Shown here in pieces: positions 24,701-34,519 of a DNA stretch of 64,000 nt. The number at the start of each line of letters is the position of its first letter. The stretch's first letter is position 1. The DNA comes from Symbiodinium microadriaticum (taxonomy: Eukaryota > Sar > Dinophyceae > Suessiales > Symbiodiniaceae), in assembly GCA_001939145.1 (NCBI GenBank), contig LSRX01000843.1, forward strand, positions 81,062 to 145,061. The letters are read 5' to 3'. A program made the position numbers and the translations under genes. The notes beneath the pieces were generated by a model. The model ran no database searches. It saw only the letters and a program-made list of their open reading frames with translations, and was not told the DNA's origin.

Positions 24701-26950
24701 ACGGATTCTGCGGCCACAGCTCATCACATCCCTCTGCATCCTCCATCCGCAAGCCCTCCAATCAAGCAAATCTCTTCACGGGTGGGGTCCGTTGTCCTCT
24801 GCAGTTTCACTTCGCCTGGCTGATGGCCAGCACTGGCACGGGGAGCTGGCCGATGGAGCGGCAAAGCTCGGCACGCACGAAGTGCGCCCTGGACAACGGG
24901 ATTACTCATGTGACCCATTCAAGGCCTACTCGGTGGACTGACCTGGCAGCAGGCTCTTGCTCCAGGCAAGACAGGAAGCTCTGCATCATGCCTTGCACAC
25001 TAAGTATTCGAGTTGTCTGACATGAGCAAAGGATGCGGTTCCCCTTGGGCCCCCCTACTGTAAGTGTAAGGTGGGTAGGCCGCAAAGAAAAGCTCGTCCT
25101 CCTTGCGCTCGATGCCTCAACGTGTAGTAATGTAAAAGATTTACTTCAGCTACAGCAGCTGAATTGAACCACAGCACCTTTAACGGCTCTGTAAGGAAGG
25201 AGGTTGGTACAGGCAGTAGATTGAGCTTCCCGCGATAGGACCATTGTAGGGTATGGAAATCCTGGGAGACAGGCAATCAGGCCGTGTGTACAGTGCGTCA
25301 GACTGAGTACCAGGTCCGCGGCCCCGCGCAGCCCCTCCCTTAGCAACATGCAAGCGATGGCTGGGAGCACCAAGAACTTGTTGTGCAAGGCTGCCACTTG
25401 TCCCCTCGCTTGGCACTCGGGGAATAGCTTACCGCCTCTGAACAGGTCGCGAATGCGCAAAGGCGCAACATGGTGCAAGCATTATGTCTTTTCGTGAAAC
25501 CTCCACCATGCGCCTGGCACACGAAAGGCTCCCAGCCACGCTGCTTCTTCCGGGTGGAGAACACGAAGGGCTGCAATCCCTGGATGGAAGGCGCATAACA
25601 ACCCCTACAACGGGGACCTCTCGATTCATGACTTCGCCTTATGACTCCAAGATAGTCACTGATAACAGTGCAAGGTCCCCCGAGTTGGTTGAGTCTCGGC
25701 ACTTCAGCCAAGTTATCCAAAACTTAATGCCTAGCTCACTTCCTAGCTGACTGCCTATGTACCTATATATTTGTTTACCTGCCCAGCCAGCTAACAAAGT
25801 ATAGCTAGCCAGCTAGCTAGCTAGCTGGCTAGCGAACGAACAAACGAATGAGCAAAACTACCGAACGAACGAGCTCTAACCAACTTCACAGGAGTTACGA
25901 GGCTAGAGAACTTTGGCGACCCTGATGCGGCTGTTTGTGTGGGTCCTGCACTTTCAACCACCATTCTGCATAGCCGTGCTGCTGAGTGCTAGTGATTGGA
26001 CTCGCAGAACGTCGCGCATGTGCCATGGTCATTATGCAGCATACGCCAGCCTAGCATGGCTTAGCAAGATGCTCTTCAATCAGCCACGAAAACCAACCAA
26101 TTTCAATGCATGCATCTTTGAAGAACAAGTTGCTGAGTTTATGCCGGTGGCTTGGTAGATTCGGATGGCAGGACGCTTTGGAGGCAGCATTGGACAGAAA
26201 TACTGTGACGTGACTTTCAAACTTGCCGTCCCGCAGGTATCTGGACCAAGACGGCTTTCAAATCCCTTGCTTATCTGGCATGTGTACTGCCTGCTGGTAG
26301 AGAGACTTCTTCTTGCGCAGGTTCACGATGCGGAACTGGACCGTGCCGCAGAAGCCGCCGTTCCTTCAATGCAGCTGGCTGAAATTGGCTGAAACGGAGG
26401 ACAGCTCTCTCGCTCTCTCCTGCAGCGCTACAGGTGCCAACTTCCTGCTCATAACTCACAAGCACGTCCGTGCCAGGCACAATTTTCAACATTGAATTTT
26501 GTTTGATCTGGTGCTCAAAGTGTTTCGGTCTGAAATCATCGAGCCAGCAAGCTTTTTCATTCTCGCGATGCTTCCTCTGGACGATGATGTATGGATTGAG
26601 CTTTGGCCGCTTCTGCAAGGAGGCAATAAATCAATAAATCTCGCTTGCAGGGATGTGCTGAAAGAGGTCTGAACCCCTTGCCGCGTGCCTTTACCGACAG
26701 TTTTGGCTTGGTCCTGGTACTGAGTCGCTGTACCTCGGGTACTCGGATGCCCTCGCACACGCCTTCACCTCCTCCCACTCTCCACGCAGAGCCGGAAGCA
26801 TCCCATTTCTCTTTGTTTGGCTGCCCGAAATTGGGGTACAAGTAGGTTCAGTTGCGGCATTCCGCAAGTTGCCCAGTCCTGACGGAGAAGTAGAACCACT
26901 GTGTGTGCCCTTGGGCGCTCTGGGTGTCCGCGTCCACGAGAAGCTCGTAC
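13957..26950 (-). CDS. Cytosolic carboxypeptidase (AGBL/CCP, peptidase M14), at least 16 exons
   Basis: M14 carboxypeptidases of this group remove glutamates from tubulin tails and other proteins. Inferred exons, 5' to 3' on the minus strand: 26950-26873, 26363-26291, 25579-25514, 25115-25059, 24991-24943, 24888-24816, 24755-24517, 24411-24342, 23749-23637, 23561-23490, 23312-23271, 14746-14713, 14618-14554, 14470-14427, 14249-14200, 14002-13957. Reading phases fit at nearly every junction. Two exceptions: an exon seems missing between 25514 and 25115, and the end of the 24342 exon is uncertain. Conserved marks are GHTQWFYFSV and FRIVNL (N-terminal domain), ARQHPGE (zinc His and Glu), VIPMVNVDGV, GVDPNRVW, DLHGHS (third zinc ligand), FFYGSNP and YTYTIE (catalytic Glu). 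The first exon with ATG and the 3' end were not found. One intron of 8.5 kb contains LINE copies. Confidence 0.8.
15900..17800 (-). pseudogene. Decayed LINE 3' region or second ORF
   Basis: Minus-strand frames at 17645-16929 (Pro/Ala/Thr/His-rich), 16810-16442 (PMERVEDLFFVIAMVERG) and 16629-15943 (NIMNFVTPPSVLIDRGG) connect only through frameshifts. The part ending in ELNLYQDCMEPIADKPLEAR resembles the upstream copy's ELYHESMEPMDTTEPPGER. I do not know its function. Confidence 0.4.
17840..19460 (-). pseudogene. LINE reverse transcriptase remnant and ORF2 C-terminus
   Basis: Pieces in changing frames read KRNKATGPDAIIHELLWQLL, QQGMTILLPKSQGDA, RDTRPIALSSAILKWLAQ, HLQATPAALERH, CKPFGEVVAALGS, EQWEAWHVRTMRQARF and VWKDLQRWEQEKQKP, ending AAWATGRQSSIT. 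The order is that of LINE RT palm, thumb and C-terminal region. The YxDD motif was not found intact. Confidence 0.65.
19500..20070 (-). pseudogene. LINE apurinic-type endonuclease remnant
   Basis: TWNVGGLTAQRVLELTQSF, then in another frame VQVVLLQEIMSEPG, then AIAFRSQVAKHTNTTLLPGG. These are the Asn strand, the LLQE metal-binding Glu motif and the following strand of the endonuclease/exonuclease/phosphatase fold. At least two frameshifts separate them. Confidence 0.6.
20235..21140 (-). pseudogene. LINE ORF1 remnant: coiled coil and nucleic-acid-binding segment
   Basis: At 20914-20609 there is a coiled-coil-like stretch (RALDRVTQSYDKQANALDEV; AALEHRLHALETKPL). At 20441-20235 comes MLGKNEEEGMRKLWVAIS, then RRCAKLAGKVKRTILELGG and VEFATGTVWYQ. 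This arrangement is familiar from dinoflagellate LINE ORF1-like regions. The pieces are in different frames. Confidence 0.55.
21416..21435 (-). other. Relict DinoSL at LINE 5' end
   Basis: The minus strand reads CCGTATCTATTTGGCTCAAG. Against the conserved 21-base leader core this is two substitutions and one missing T (18 of 21 aligned). It lies directly upstream of the LINE ORF1 region in the same orientation. Confidence 0.75.
21640..21747. repeat. (CT)n tract
   Basis: About 100 bp of CT units (GA on the minus strand) with one N at 21682. It ends exactly where similarity to the LINE 3' end begins, so it may be the simple-repeat tail of the truncated upstream copy. Confidence 0.9.
21748..22780 (-). 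mobile_element. 5'-truncated second copy of the same LINE 3' end
   Basis: The segment aligns by eye with 15096-16210. Shared blocks include AGGGCGGTCCGAC next to the CT tract, CACTCTGAGGGC (15465 and 22083), CTACGG(C/T)GG and the ELY..CMEP/ELYHESMEP protein stretch. Homopolymer C runs break the frames. 5' truncation is normal for LINE copies. Confidence 0.6.
22781..23265. repeat. CT-rich and TTGC-rich low-complexity DNA
   Basis: CT tracts at about 22790 and 23066-23093, TTGCTTGC units near 22850 (also at 21446-21474), and C runs. No gene is supported. It fills the end of the intron next to the 23271-23312 exon. Confidence 0.6.
23271..23749 (-). CDS. Carboxypeptidase exons 9-11: catalytic core
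   Basis: Exons give KVIPMVNVDGVVHGNSRC with GVDPNRVW, then HDPNPILHPVIFALKNHL, then GLEMFLDLHGHSA. Joining TG|GCCGGC to GAG|GCACGA restores the codon for W in RVW-HDP; joining GT|GCATCC to GAG|GGGTCT restores V in LSQV-GLE. The last donor (AA|GCCGAG) begins the 8.5-kb intron. Confidence 0.8.
24342..25115 (-). CDS. Carboxypeptidase exons 4-8: zinc-site start
   Basis: Successive exons give ERKEDELFFAAYPPYTYS, MMQSFLSCLEQEPAAR, FVRAELCRSIGQLPVPVLA, a linker ending YAIVITARQHPGEVVG, and SWAVQGLLRFLLGPTPAA. HPGE supplies the first zinc His and Glu. Introns of 67, 54, 60 and 105 bp separate them. Two donors are GT (ACA|GTAGGG, AG|GTCAGT) and two are GC (CAG|GCGAAG, GG|GCCTGG). Confidence 0.8.
25514..26950 (-). 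CDS. Carboxypeptidase exons 1-3: N-terminal CCP domain
   Basis: The exon at 26950-26873 gives YELLVDADTQSAQGHTQWF and ends FSVRTG. The exon at 26363-26291 gives GTVQFRIVNLRKKKSLYQQ. The exon at 25579-25514 gives GLQPFVFSTRKKQRGWEPF. This order is typical of the beta-sandwich domain before the CCP catalytic domain. The first exon may extend upstream through VRWIPSR to about 27000. All three donors read as GC: GG|GCAACT, CAG|GCAGTA, CAG|GCGCAT. Confidence 0.75.
25797..25875. repeat. GCTA and AACG short tandem repeats
   Basis: AGCTAGCTAGCTAGCTGGCTAGC, a self-complementary tract, is followed by GAACGAACAAACGAATG units. It lies inside a carboxypeptidase intron. Confidence 0.85.
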
Positions 26951-26999
26951 CTCGAGGGGATCCAGCGCACTTCAGCACCAACCAGTGGACACAGATCGG

Positions 27000-28767
27000 C
27001 ACTGAGCAACGCTGGGCTGCGGGCTCCAGGTCCGCACCCGGAGCTGCTCCAGGGATGGGAGCAAGGCCACCTTCGTGAGAAGCGGAAGAGGCCGCCATAA
27101 AGCAATGCTCTCACCGGGGCGCCACGCTCTTCGGAGGTACACTCAAGACCAGCTTGGCCGAGAGCAGGTTCCCACACTCAAAATGCGATGCAAAGCGCAG
27201 CCTCGGAGTCTTGGGCCAGCCCTGACCAGCCCTGGTCTCTGACCAACTCTCGGCGCCCAGACGGCCCGTCAGCGGTGACACGTCTCGCTATTGCAGGCGA
27301 AGATTTTTCGTTACCTTCCCGAGTGAACGCCAGGTTAGCTCAAACAACATGTGGAAAAGGCCCACTGCGAGCCTCGCTCCGCCGGGGCAGTCGTGGGCCC
27401 GGACCAGGGCCTGGCAAGATGATACAAGCCCAAATCCTGCAGTCATCCTAACAGCCCCAGCAGGCCCTAGCATGTCCTACGAGGCGGCACTAGCCGCAAA
27501 ACCGCTGGAGAAAAGCACCAGATTATCAGGACTCACACACGGACCCAAGCGGCTTCGAACATCGACCGTTTCACGCACGAGCGCTGAAGATTCGAGCACT
27601 ATGGAGTTGCTCACCGTGCACCGGTTCATGGCTGATTTTCTCTTTTGCTACAGGATTCAGCTTCCCAGTCTTGTCAATCATTCGGGGGTTCTTACTTTGC
27701 CGCCCCTCGGAGGCGTCAGGGGGGAACCAAGGGCAAAGCAGTAGCGATGATCTCCCTAGCTAACAGACTATTTTCTGAACTATGTTTGGAGTTCAAGTAT
27801 AATCCTTCATGGATGGGCATTGGGCTCTGTATTGCTGTGTATATACACTCTCAACCTTCTGGATGTCGCCAGAGTGCACGTTCTTCTGCCGCAGTGCCAG
27901 GAACGGGTGCAAAGGTATCGATGCGAAGCGTCAGCCGAAAACACGAAGCCCCAACGGATCTGCAAGCTGGGCAACCCTAAACACCAAAGGCGATGACGGA
28001 TTCGACATACCTAAACTGGCCTAAACCCGAAAATAATGTCCATGAGCAGAAAAACAATAATTAACAGGTGGGGCGTTTTTCATTTTTTTGTGCAGGGACA
28101 GGGGGGGCTGGATATGGCGCTGCTGCCTGGGAACGGTGGTTTAATAGCACATTAGCGCTTGCTGCGCCGGTGCCCGAATCGCGAGTGCAGTCCCCTGCCG
28201 GAATCGACTTTGCTTGATTTGGCTGCGTGCTTGAGCCAGTACTTCAATCGGCGGTGCTCGAACCGGTGCCTGCTTGAACTGCTAGTGCTTCGATGTGCTT
28301 CGAGCGCCCGTACTTGCGTCGAAGCACTCGAACCGGCGCCGATGCTCGACTCTCATGCCTATGCGGCAATGCGGCCTGCCCTCTTCCAGCTCACTGGTCT
28401 GGCGAACGAGATCTGCCAGCATGGATCGACGCTGGGCAATTTCCTGCAATGTGCCAGCAGCAAGGCAGATTCAATGACGAGGGATTCCCGCTCGATCCTC
28501 TGGGCTTTTGCGCTGGAAGATGGTTCGAAGGGATTTGGATTCCTTCGGCGGCTCCTCGCCTGAAGCCAGAAAGGACACTCTCAGTTTTCTTCACATACCT
28601 TTCTGCTGTTGAACCTCCATCGCGAGCTGGCGATGCCTCAGAGCTCAGAACTCAGGAGGAACATCAGAGAGTGCCCTGCAGTAGCTCAGCATTTAGCACT
28701 GCGGCGCCCTGTTCGTGCACTCATAAGATCCCATGAGCTCTGCAAGTTCTCGTGTCTGCAGCCATAG
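27000..28767. other. No supported gene
   Basis: Upstream exons of the carboxypeptidase, including its start codon, are expected here but were not recognised. Around 28250-28350 are repeated TTCGA-containing words and a 9-bp inverted repeat GTGCTTCGA...TCGAAGCAC. Confidence 0.4.
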
Positions 28768-28965
28768 TCAGGCTTTGAGACGAGACCGAGGCTCGGTTGC
28801 AGAGTCAATTACAGTCTTGTCGTACTCCTGGAAGTATAAAGAGCCGTCGAAGACGCCGCGTAGATCTTGTGCGTCTGTGGGATCCGGGCTTTCGATGCAT
28901 ATTCGCATCAATCGAGGTTTTTCGAAACAAACGGAATGGTTTTTTATCATGGTAATTCGCTGCAA
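28768..28965 (-). other. Possible coding exon, unrecognised
   Basis: The minus strand reads EKPRLMRICIESPDPTDA, then RGVFDGSLYFQEYDKTVIDS. Composition and periodicity look coding and the orientation matches neighbouring genes. I cannot assign a family. Confidence 0.35.
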
Positions 28966-30070
28966 GCACTTCTGAACGTTCTACTGACGTGCCGCTATGG
29001 AGTTGTGCCTCGAGCCTTGGTCGAAGCAGTGCGGTTGCTGTTGCTGTTGCTGTAAACACTGCACATTTTCAAACCTTCAGAATCCTTCGCAACAGGCAGT
29101 GATAGTGTATGCTTCAACAAAGGCACAGGGCTCTTTTTGATTCCAACTCCACCTCGTGCCCACATGTGCCCACTGCTCTCTATGGCTCATGTCAGGTATC
29201 ACTTCCTGCCTTAGTCTGGCAATGCTCGGCCATGAGTCTCGGCCTCCCCGCATTTTTGTAAGGCTGCTGCCCTCGTTCGGCGAGGCTCCCAACCAAGCCG
29301 AGGGCGGCATGACCGAGCGACTCGTGGTGGGTGCTGTGGGCGCGGCACCGGCCCAGCCACTAGGCGGCACCTGTGGTGACAAAGGTCGGGGTGGTGCAGA
29401 CTTTGTTCCAAGGCCCACACAGTCGGGGATCGAACCTGCACAGCGAACAACAGACAGAATCTCCAGCAGGAGCTCCGATCATGTCTAGTTGGTCCTTGCA
29501 CCCTCAACAAACCCGGAGTGGACTAATAAATTCTTGCCTGTTCAGTTCTCTGTCCTGACACATGAACTCACCGAAAGTTAAGCGATGCTGCTGCAAAGAC
29601 TGAAAAGATCTGGTGCGGCTCCTGCAGGTTCTCCTGGTCCCGCCATCGTGGTGCTAGTTACCTCAACAGTCACTAGGCTTCGAAACTGAGAGCCATAGCT
29701 ACGCTTCGGTGCAATGGCTGCCTCCCTTCGCCGTCTCTTGTGCCCTGCACAACAATCGCGACGAGATGTCTGCATGGGCTGGTCACAACACTGTGCCTCC
29801 TGTGAGGCTGTTGTGGGGGTCTCTCTCCTTCAACTCACAGCCACAGCTTTGCCTACTGAGACACGCCGCCAGCCTTCCGGGAACGCCTATGCCGCCTGAC
29901 GCTCTCCTTGAATCCCAAGCCAAAGCGGCATTGTGGAGATCAGATCTCCGAGGCCCACGCGCTCGAGGATGACAAGGACGGCCTCGGCCCACATGATTTC
30001 AACCACCCCGAGCCCTGCCCCATTGCAATGAACCCGGTTGTCGACAGTTACCCATGCCCTCACCACAGCC
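28966..30070. other. No supported gene
   Basis: Short unconvincing frames only. A minus-strand stretch ending REQWAHVGTRWSWNQKEP (about 29100-29180) might be an exon. Confidence 0.35.
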
Positions 30071-30262
30071 AAAGCATACGTATGTATGTATTTATTTATG
30101 GTATGTATGGTATGGTATGTGTATGTGTATGTGTATGTATGCGCATATGCATATGCATATGTATAGGTATAGGTAGGGGTATGGGTATATGTATATGTGT
30201 ATGTATACGTATAGGTATAGGTATAGGCATAGGTATAGGTATAGGCATATGTATATGTGTGT
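30071..30262. repeat. GTAT/GTATAG tandem repeat
   Basis: Roughly 190 bp of GTATGT, GCATAT and GTATAG units. It causes spurious Tyr/Thr-rich frames on the minus strand. Confidence 0.95.
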
Positions 30263-30299
30263 ATGTGCAAATGACACGTTATCTCCATGCCCCGACTTT

Positions 30300-30318
30300 G
30301 CCATTTTTGTGGCTCAAG
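30300..30318 (+). other. DinoSL-like sequence with a 3-base insertion
   Basis: GCCATTTT-TGT-GGCTCAAG: two 8-base blocks of the DinoSL 3' part separated by three extra bases, with CCG slightly upstream. An ATG follows 6 bp later. Confidence 0.4.
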
Positions 30319-30324
30319 ATCACG

Positions 30325-30612
30325 ATGAACTTTGTGCAATCCTTGAAAGAAGCGCTCTGTGACTTGCAGGGTTACTTTGACCTGGAGCTGAGTGAGCAGT
30401 GCAAGCAGTACTTCAGGATATTGTTAATGTGCTATCTGAGTATGTTGTACTTTCGCATGGTAGCGGAGCTGAAAGCTCCAAGGAACTTTGGTGAGAAGGC
30501 ATGGCCTGAGGAGGCGAAAGGCTGTGCAGGCAAGCTTCGGCTTCCCCTGCCTGAGACTTTCAGCCGCCACCGCTGTTTTCGGTCCACAAACACGTATTCA
30601 TTTTGTTTGTAG
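30325..30612 (+). CDS. Small ORF after DinoSL-like sequence (95 codons)
   Basis: ATG at 30325, directly after the leader-like sequence. The first 45 residues (NFVQSLKEALCDLQGYFDLE; QYFRILLMCYLSMLYFRM) look like a helical protein; the rest is less convincing. It could be a retrogene fragment. No family was recognised. Confidence 0.25.
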   Translation: MNFVQSLKEALCDLQGYFDLELSEQCKQYFRILLMCYLSMLYFRMVAELKAPRNFGEKAWPEEAKGCAGKLRLPLPETFSRHRCFRSTNTYSFCL

Positions 30613-31620
30613 TCGTTTTGGGCATTGTGTTTGATATGGTGTTTTTTGTGGTTCTGTGTCTGCTCCTGGATGCATTCATTGATTGTCCGCAGGGACTTTT
30701 TGTGCATAGGGTTCGGCTAATCTTGACGCTCGTTTCGACGAATGACGGAGGCCTGAAGTCGGTGCCTCAGCGGCCTCGCATACCAACTGTTTTGGTGTTG
30801 GTGTGGGTGGGTGGGTGTGTGTGTGTGTGTGCGTGTGTGTGAACGTTTTTTTGGTGAGTTGGTGGCTGGGAGGGTGGTTGCATGCATGGGTGGGTGGTGA
30901 GTGATTGGGCGGGCCACTGGCTTTGGAGTTCAGGGTTTTGGAGTTCGGGTTTTGGAATTGAGAGTTTCGGAAAGAACTGTTTGGTGTAGGGTGTAAGGTT
31001 GAGGGTTTAGGGCTTAGGGTAAACAGCGCTCTGTAGTTCAGACCCTTCGGTCCACGTGTGGAAAGCGCAGTAAGTGACCACAACCACCCCTTGATCCGAT
31101 TTTTTGGTCCACAATTTGTCATCTGCAAGCAAGTATTGCACCCAAGGACTTTTTGTTTTTCTTAACTGCGGGAACAAATTCCTGGGGACAACGAAAACCA
31201 GTCCTCTGTGTTGCGCCTGGCCGGAATTAACACCCAGGTACCAGTTTTGGCGGTGCAACCTGCACCATGGCTGCCCGCTTCATTAAAAAAACAAAACAAA
31301 CACATGATTCAAACAACAGCTACTTGTAGCAACAACAAACACAAAACGAAAGGAAAGGAAACAACAACCAATGCGTCAAAAACCAGGAAAAGGCATCAAA
31401 CTCCATCAAATCCAACCACAGAAAGTCTCTGGGGACAATGCATCCAGGAGCAGCCAATACTACACAAAAAAACATAACAAACACACCACCAAGGAAACGC
31501 CGAGGGCAGAGCGTCAAAATGCGTCAAAATCCAGGAAAAAAGCGTCAAATTTCACCAAATCCAACCACAGAAAGTCACAGGTGACAACCCATCCAGGAAC
31601 ACATTAAAAAAACCACAACA
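30603..31620. repeat. Foldback repeat: one inverted and two direct copies
   Basis: 31371-31450 and 31519-31600 are direct copies (shared ATGCGTCAAAA, CAAATCCAACCACAGAAAGTC, CATCCAGGA). The reverse complement of the first also matches 30603-30720: GTGTTTGNTATG, then CTGCTCCTGGATGCATT, then GACTTT.TGTG. The flanks are A-rich on one side and T-rich on the other. No coding potential. Confidence 0.65.
30818..31025. repeat. (GT)n, GGGTG-rich and degenerate telomere-like sequence
   Basis: GT/GGTG tract at 30810-30905, followed by GAGGGTTTAGGGCTTAGGG around 31000-31020, resembling decayed TTTAGGG units. Confidence 0.5.
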
Positions 31621-34478
31621 ACAAAAAAAAACACAAAACAGAAAAAACAACAAAAGATAGGTGTTTGTGGACCGACAACAAGCAGTTGCGAGCAGTGACA
31701 ACACTTCGTGGATTCATGGGGTAAAAGGATCAGGAGGGTTTGGGCTGAATGGGTCGACAGAGGGCGGGAGAGGAAGGGAGTCAGGAAGCAAGCTTTGCAC
31801 GGGCATGCCGGGTTCAGGAACCAAGACAAGGGGTATATTAAACTCCAGAGCCCGAATTTTATGCCGAACCTAACCAAAACATATCCGATATTCTACCCGT
31901 TGTGGTTTCAATCAGTGTGTGCGTGTGTGTGTGTGTGTGTGTCCAGACCCTGTCGTCAGGGGATCCCAGGGGCTAGTGGAGTGCAAGCAGACGTCGACGG
32001 TGATCCAGCTTGAGTCAGCCGCCCGTTGCTCTGGTGGCCACAGGCCGTAGTCGCGCAAGCACTAAGGGACGAGATAAGCCCGAGGGTGTCGCTCCTTTGC
32101 TGGCGCCTGGAAGCTGCCCGGGGGAGGCCTGACAAGAGACAGGAGTGCTGCACTTCTTTTCTGAATTCACTGAGGCGCCCAGCCACCATGCATGGTGTGG
32201 ATGGCTCGAGAAAGGGGGTGCAAACGCCCTGCCCCCCATGCCCCAGTGCGGTGGGGAAGCTGCCAGCACGGGGGGCGCTGTGATTTGGGGCACTGCAGCA
32301 GGGTGTGGCAATGGATAAGGAGCCAGGCTCCCAGGGTGGGGCGTTTGGGCTGCGGGGCCATTATGGCGGCCGTTAGGACAAATCGGCGCTGGAGCTGGCA
32401 CCGGTACAGATTCCAAGCGCGCCGTCGCAGTCTCCACCTGCAGTGTGACACGAAGTCGACGCCAATCTGGCATCGAGGCTTCGACTTTGTCTTTGGCCTC
32501 TTGGCTGTCATCTATGTAACCTGGGCGCTGCAACGGATCCACGGCGATAAACAAACGCCTTGGTGCCATGTGGCGCCTGATGGCTCCGCCGTGAAGACTC
32601 GGTGATCGACCTGACTGCTGGGACCTAGGACCCTGCACTGCATCGAGATCTCAGCTATGCGGCACTATGCAGCTATATGCAGCTATTCAGGCTTCTGTCA
32701 GGACGGAGTTGCACAATCCTGTTGACGTGTGGGAGTGCAGAACTGAAGAGCACTGTTTTGTTTTGTGGGTTATGGTTTGTCTAGCTAGATGCTTTGTTTG
32801 GTTTTTGCCGTTCTTTGATGTCCTGGCTGACATTTGCACAGCCCATGGTTTAGCTGGTTTAAAGTGCGTTTGGGCGGGCTTGGGCCTGGTAGAAGCATGC
32901 TGGCGCATGGCGTCAGCGCCGTTTAGGGGGGCCGTACTTCCCCCCTCTTTCCCAGCACACCTGCCAACAGCCTCCGAAGCAGAAGGGGCACCAATCTTGA
33001 GATGGGCAGTTTCAAACATGGCTTGGCTTGGCCTGGCTTGCAAGTCTCGCCCATGAAAACCTGCAAGTGAGAAGCTTCCGACGATGATTAAACAGATCTC
33101 GTTGATCATTAGGAACACCAACAGAGAAGCACCCTCTAAATCCCAAAGCCGAGAAGCCAGGAAGCCGGAAAGAAGCCAAGAAGCCGCGAAGCCAAAAAGC
33201 TAGGAAGCAACCAAAAGCAAGACATCAAAATCATCCACTAAACTACGGCTCCAAAATGAAATGGCTGGAACAAGCCATCGACCAGAATGGTAACTTGCAC
33301 AGAAGATTATTATTGATCAAGCTGGTGGCACAACACATCGGTTGAAGCAGCAAGACGAAGATGTTTTCTTCATTGCTTGATACCTGCTAAGTGGCCTTAC
33401 GGTCTGCTCCGCGCCCATGGGCTAGGGCTGCCCTATAGCACATCGTCTCATCTGCTTTTGAAGTGAGGTCGCAGCAAGCTCGCAGACCTGCCGCCCGACA
33501 GCATGAGGCAGCTCCTGAGGCACGCGCGGGGAGTAAGGAGAACAAGTGCAAAGGAGAAGGAGACGAAGAGTGAGCAAAGGATGGACAGAGGAAAGTGTAA
33601 GGACGGGCAGGAAACACAAATCGAAAAGATCGAAAAGAGAGGCATTACTTCTTCGCCCTCGCCCCTCGCCTGGCCATCTCTGGAGACCTTGACCTGAGAT
33701 AGTCAACATAAAGAAATCGGCACACGACTCCTGGCAAACGTTGTCAGATTGGAGCCCTGCAGAGCGGTTCTCGTTCCAAGGGTTGACGATGTCCGAAACC
33801 TTCCCAGACCATTGGACATCATAGGACCATCCTAGCGACCGAGCCGAACCAATCTCTTCAAGAGCTTCTCTTCAAATCTGACATCTTCATAATGCCGTCG
33901 CAACGACCCAGGCAAGGCTTGGCCTCGGAGAAATCCAGGTCGTCCAAGCGTAGCCATCGCACCTGACATGCGGACAATGAAGCACGGCTGGCTGAAAGTC
34001 GGCCCGAGAGGACAGCAACATTGACGAGGACGGCGTGACAGCGGACGGCGTGGCCATTGCTTGAGAAGCGGCCACGAAAGCGACAGGGCTCAAGTCTTGT
34101 CGTTCCATGACCGGAAACTCACCGAAGACAATAGGAAACACTGTCAAACACAACTGTCCACCAACCTCCCTGTCCAGGTCTCGCCTTGTCTCGTCTCCTA
34201 AACGACACGGGGCTTGGGATGGGCCCCGGCATGTGCCCTCAAACGTGGGTTCGGCGCTCACACTCGGACACTCCAGGCGAGGCATGTGGTTCGAGGTCTG
34301 ACTGAAGTGGAAACCAACTTTCGGTGCGGGTGTGCAGAACAATCACACAAGACGCTATTAGGAAAAGCTCGACGCATTAGCACTAGTGCAACAAGGCATT
34401 GCGCGTCGTCCGGGTAGCAAGAGCAGCCTGAACCACAAATGTAAAGCGAGTGGCAAGACTACCACGCACAATCATCCT

Positions 34479-34519
<41 letters not shown>

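Noticed and set aside
25116-25513. Frame ending RIRDLFRG with a good GT donor as the missing carboxypeptidase exon
   Set aside because: A stop lies just upstream with no AG acceptor between, so it cannot be entered in the needed phase.
28232-28240. TGGCTCAAG on the minus strand as a DinoSL remnant
   Set aside because: Only 9 bases match and no gene follows. Expected by chance in a window this long.
29887-30339. Tyr/Thr-rich 150-codon ORF
   Set aside because: It is produced by the GTAT tandem repeat.
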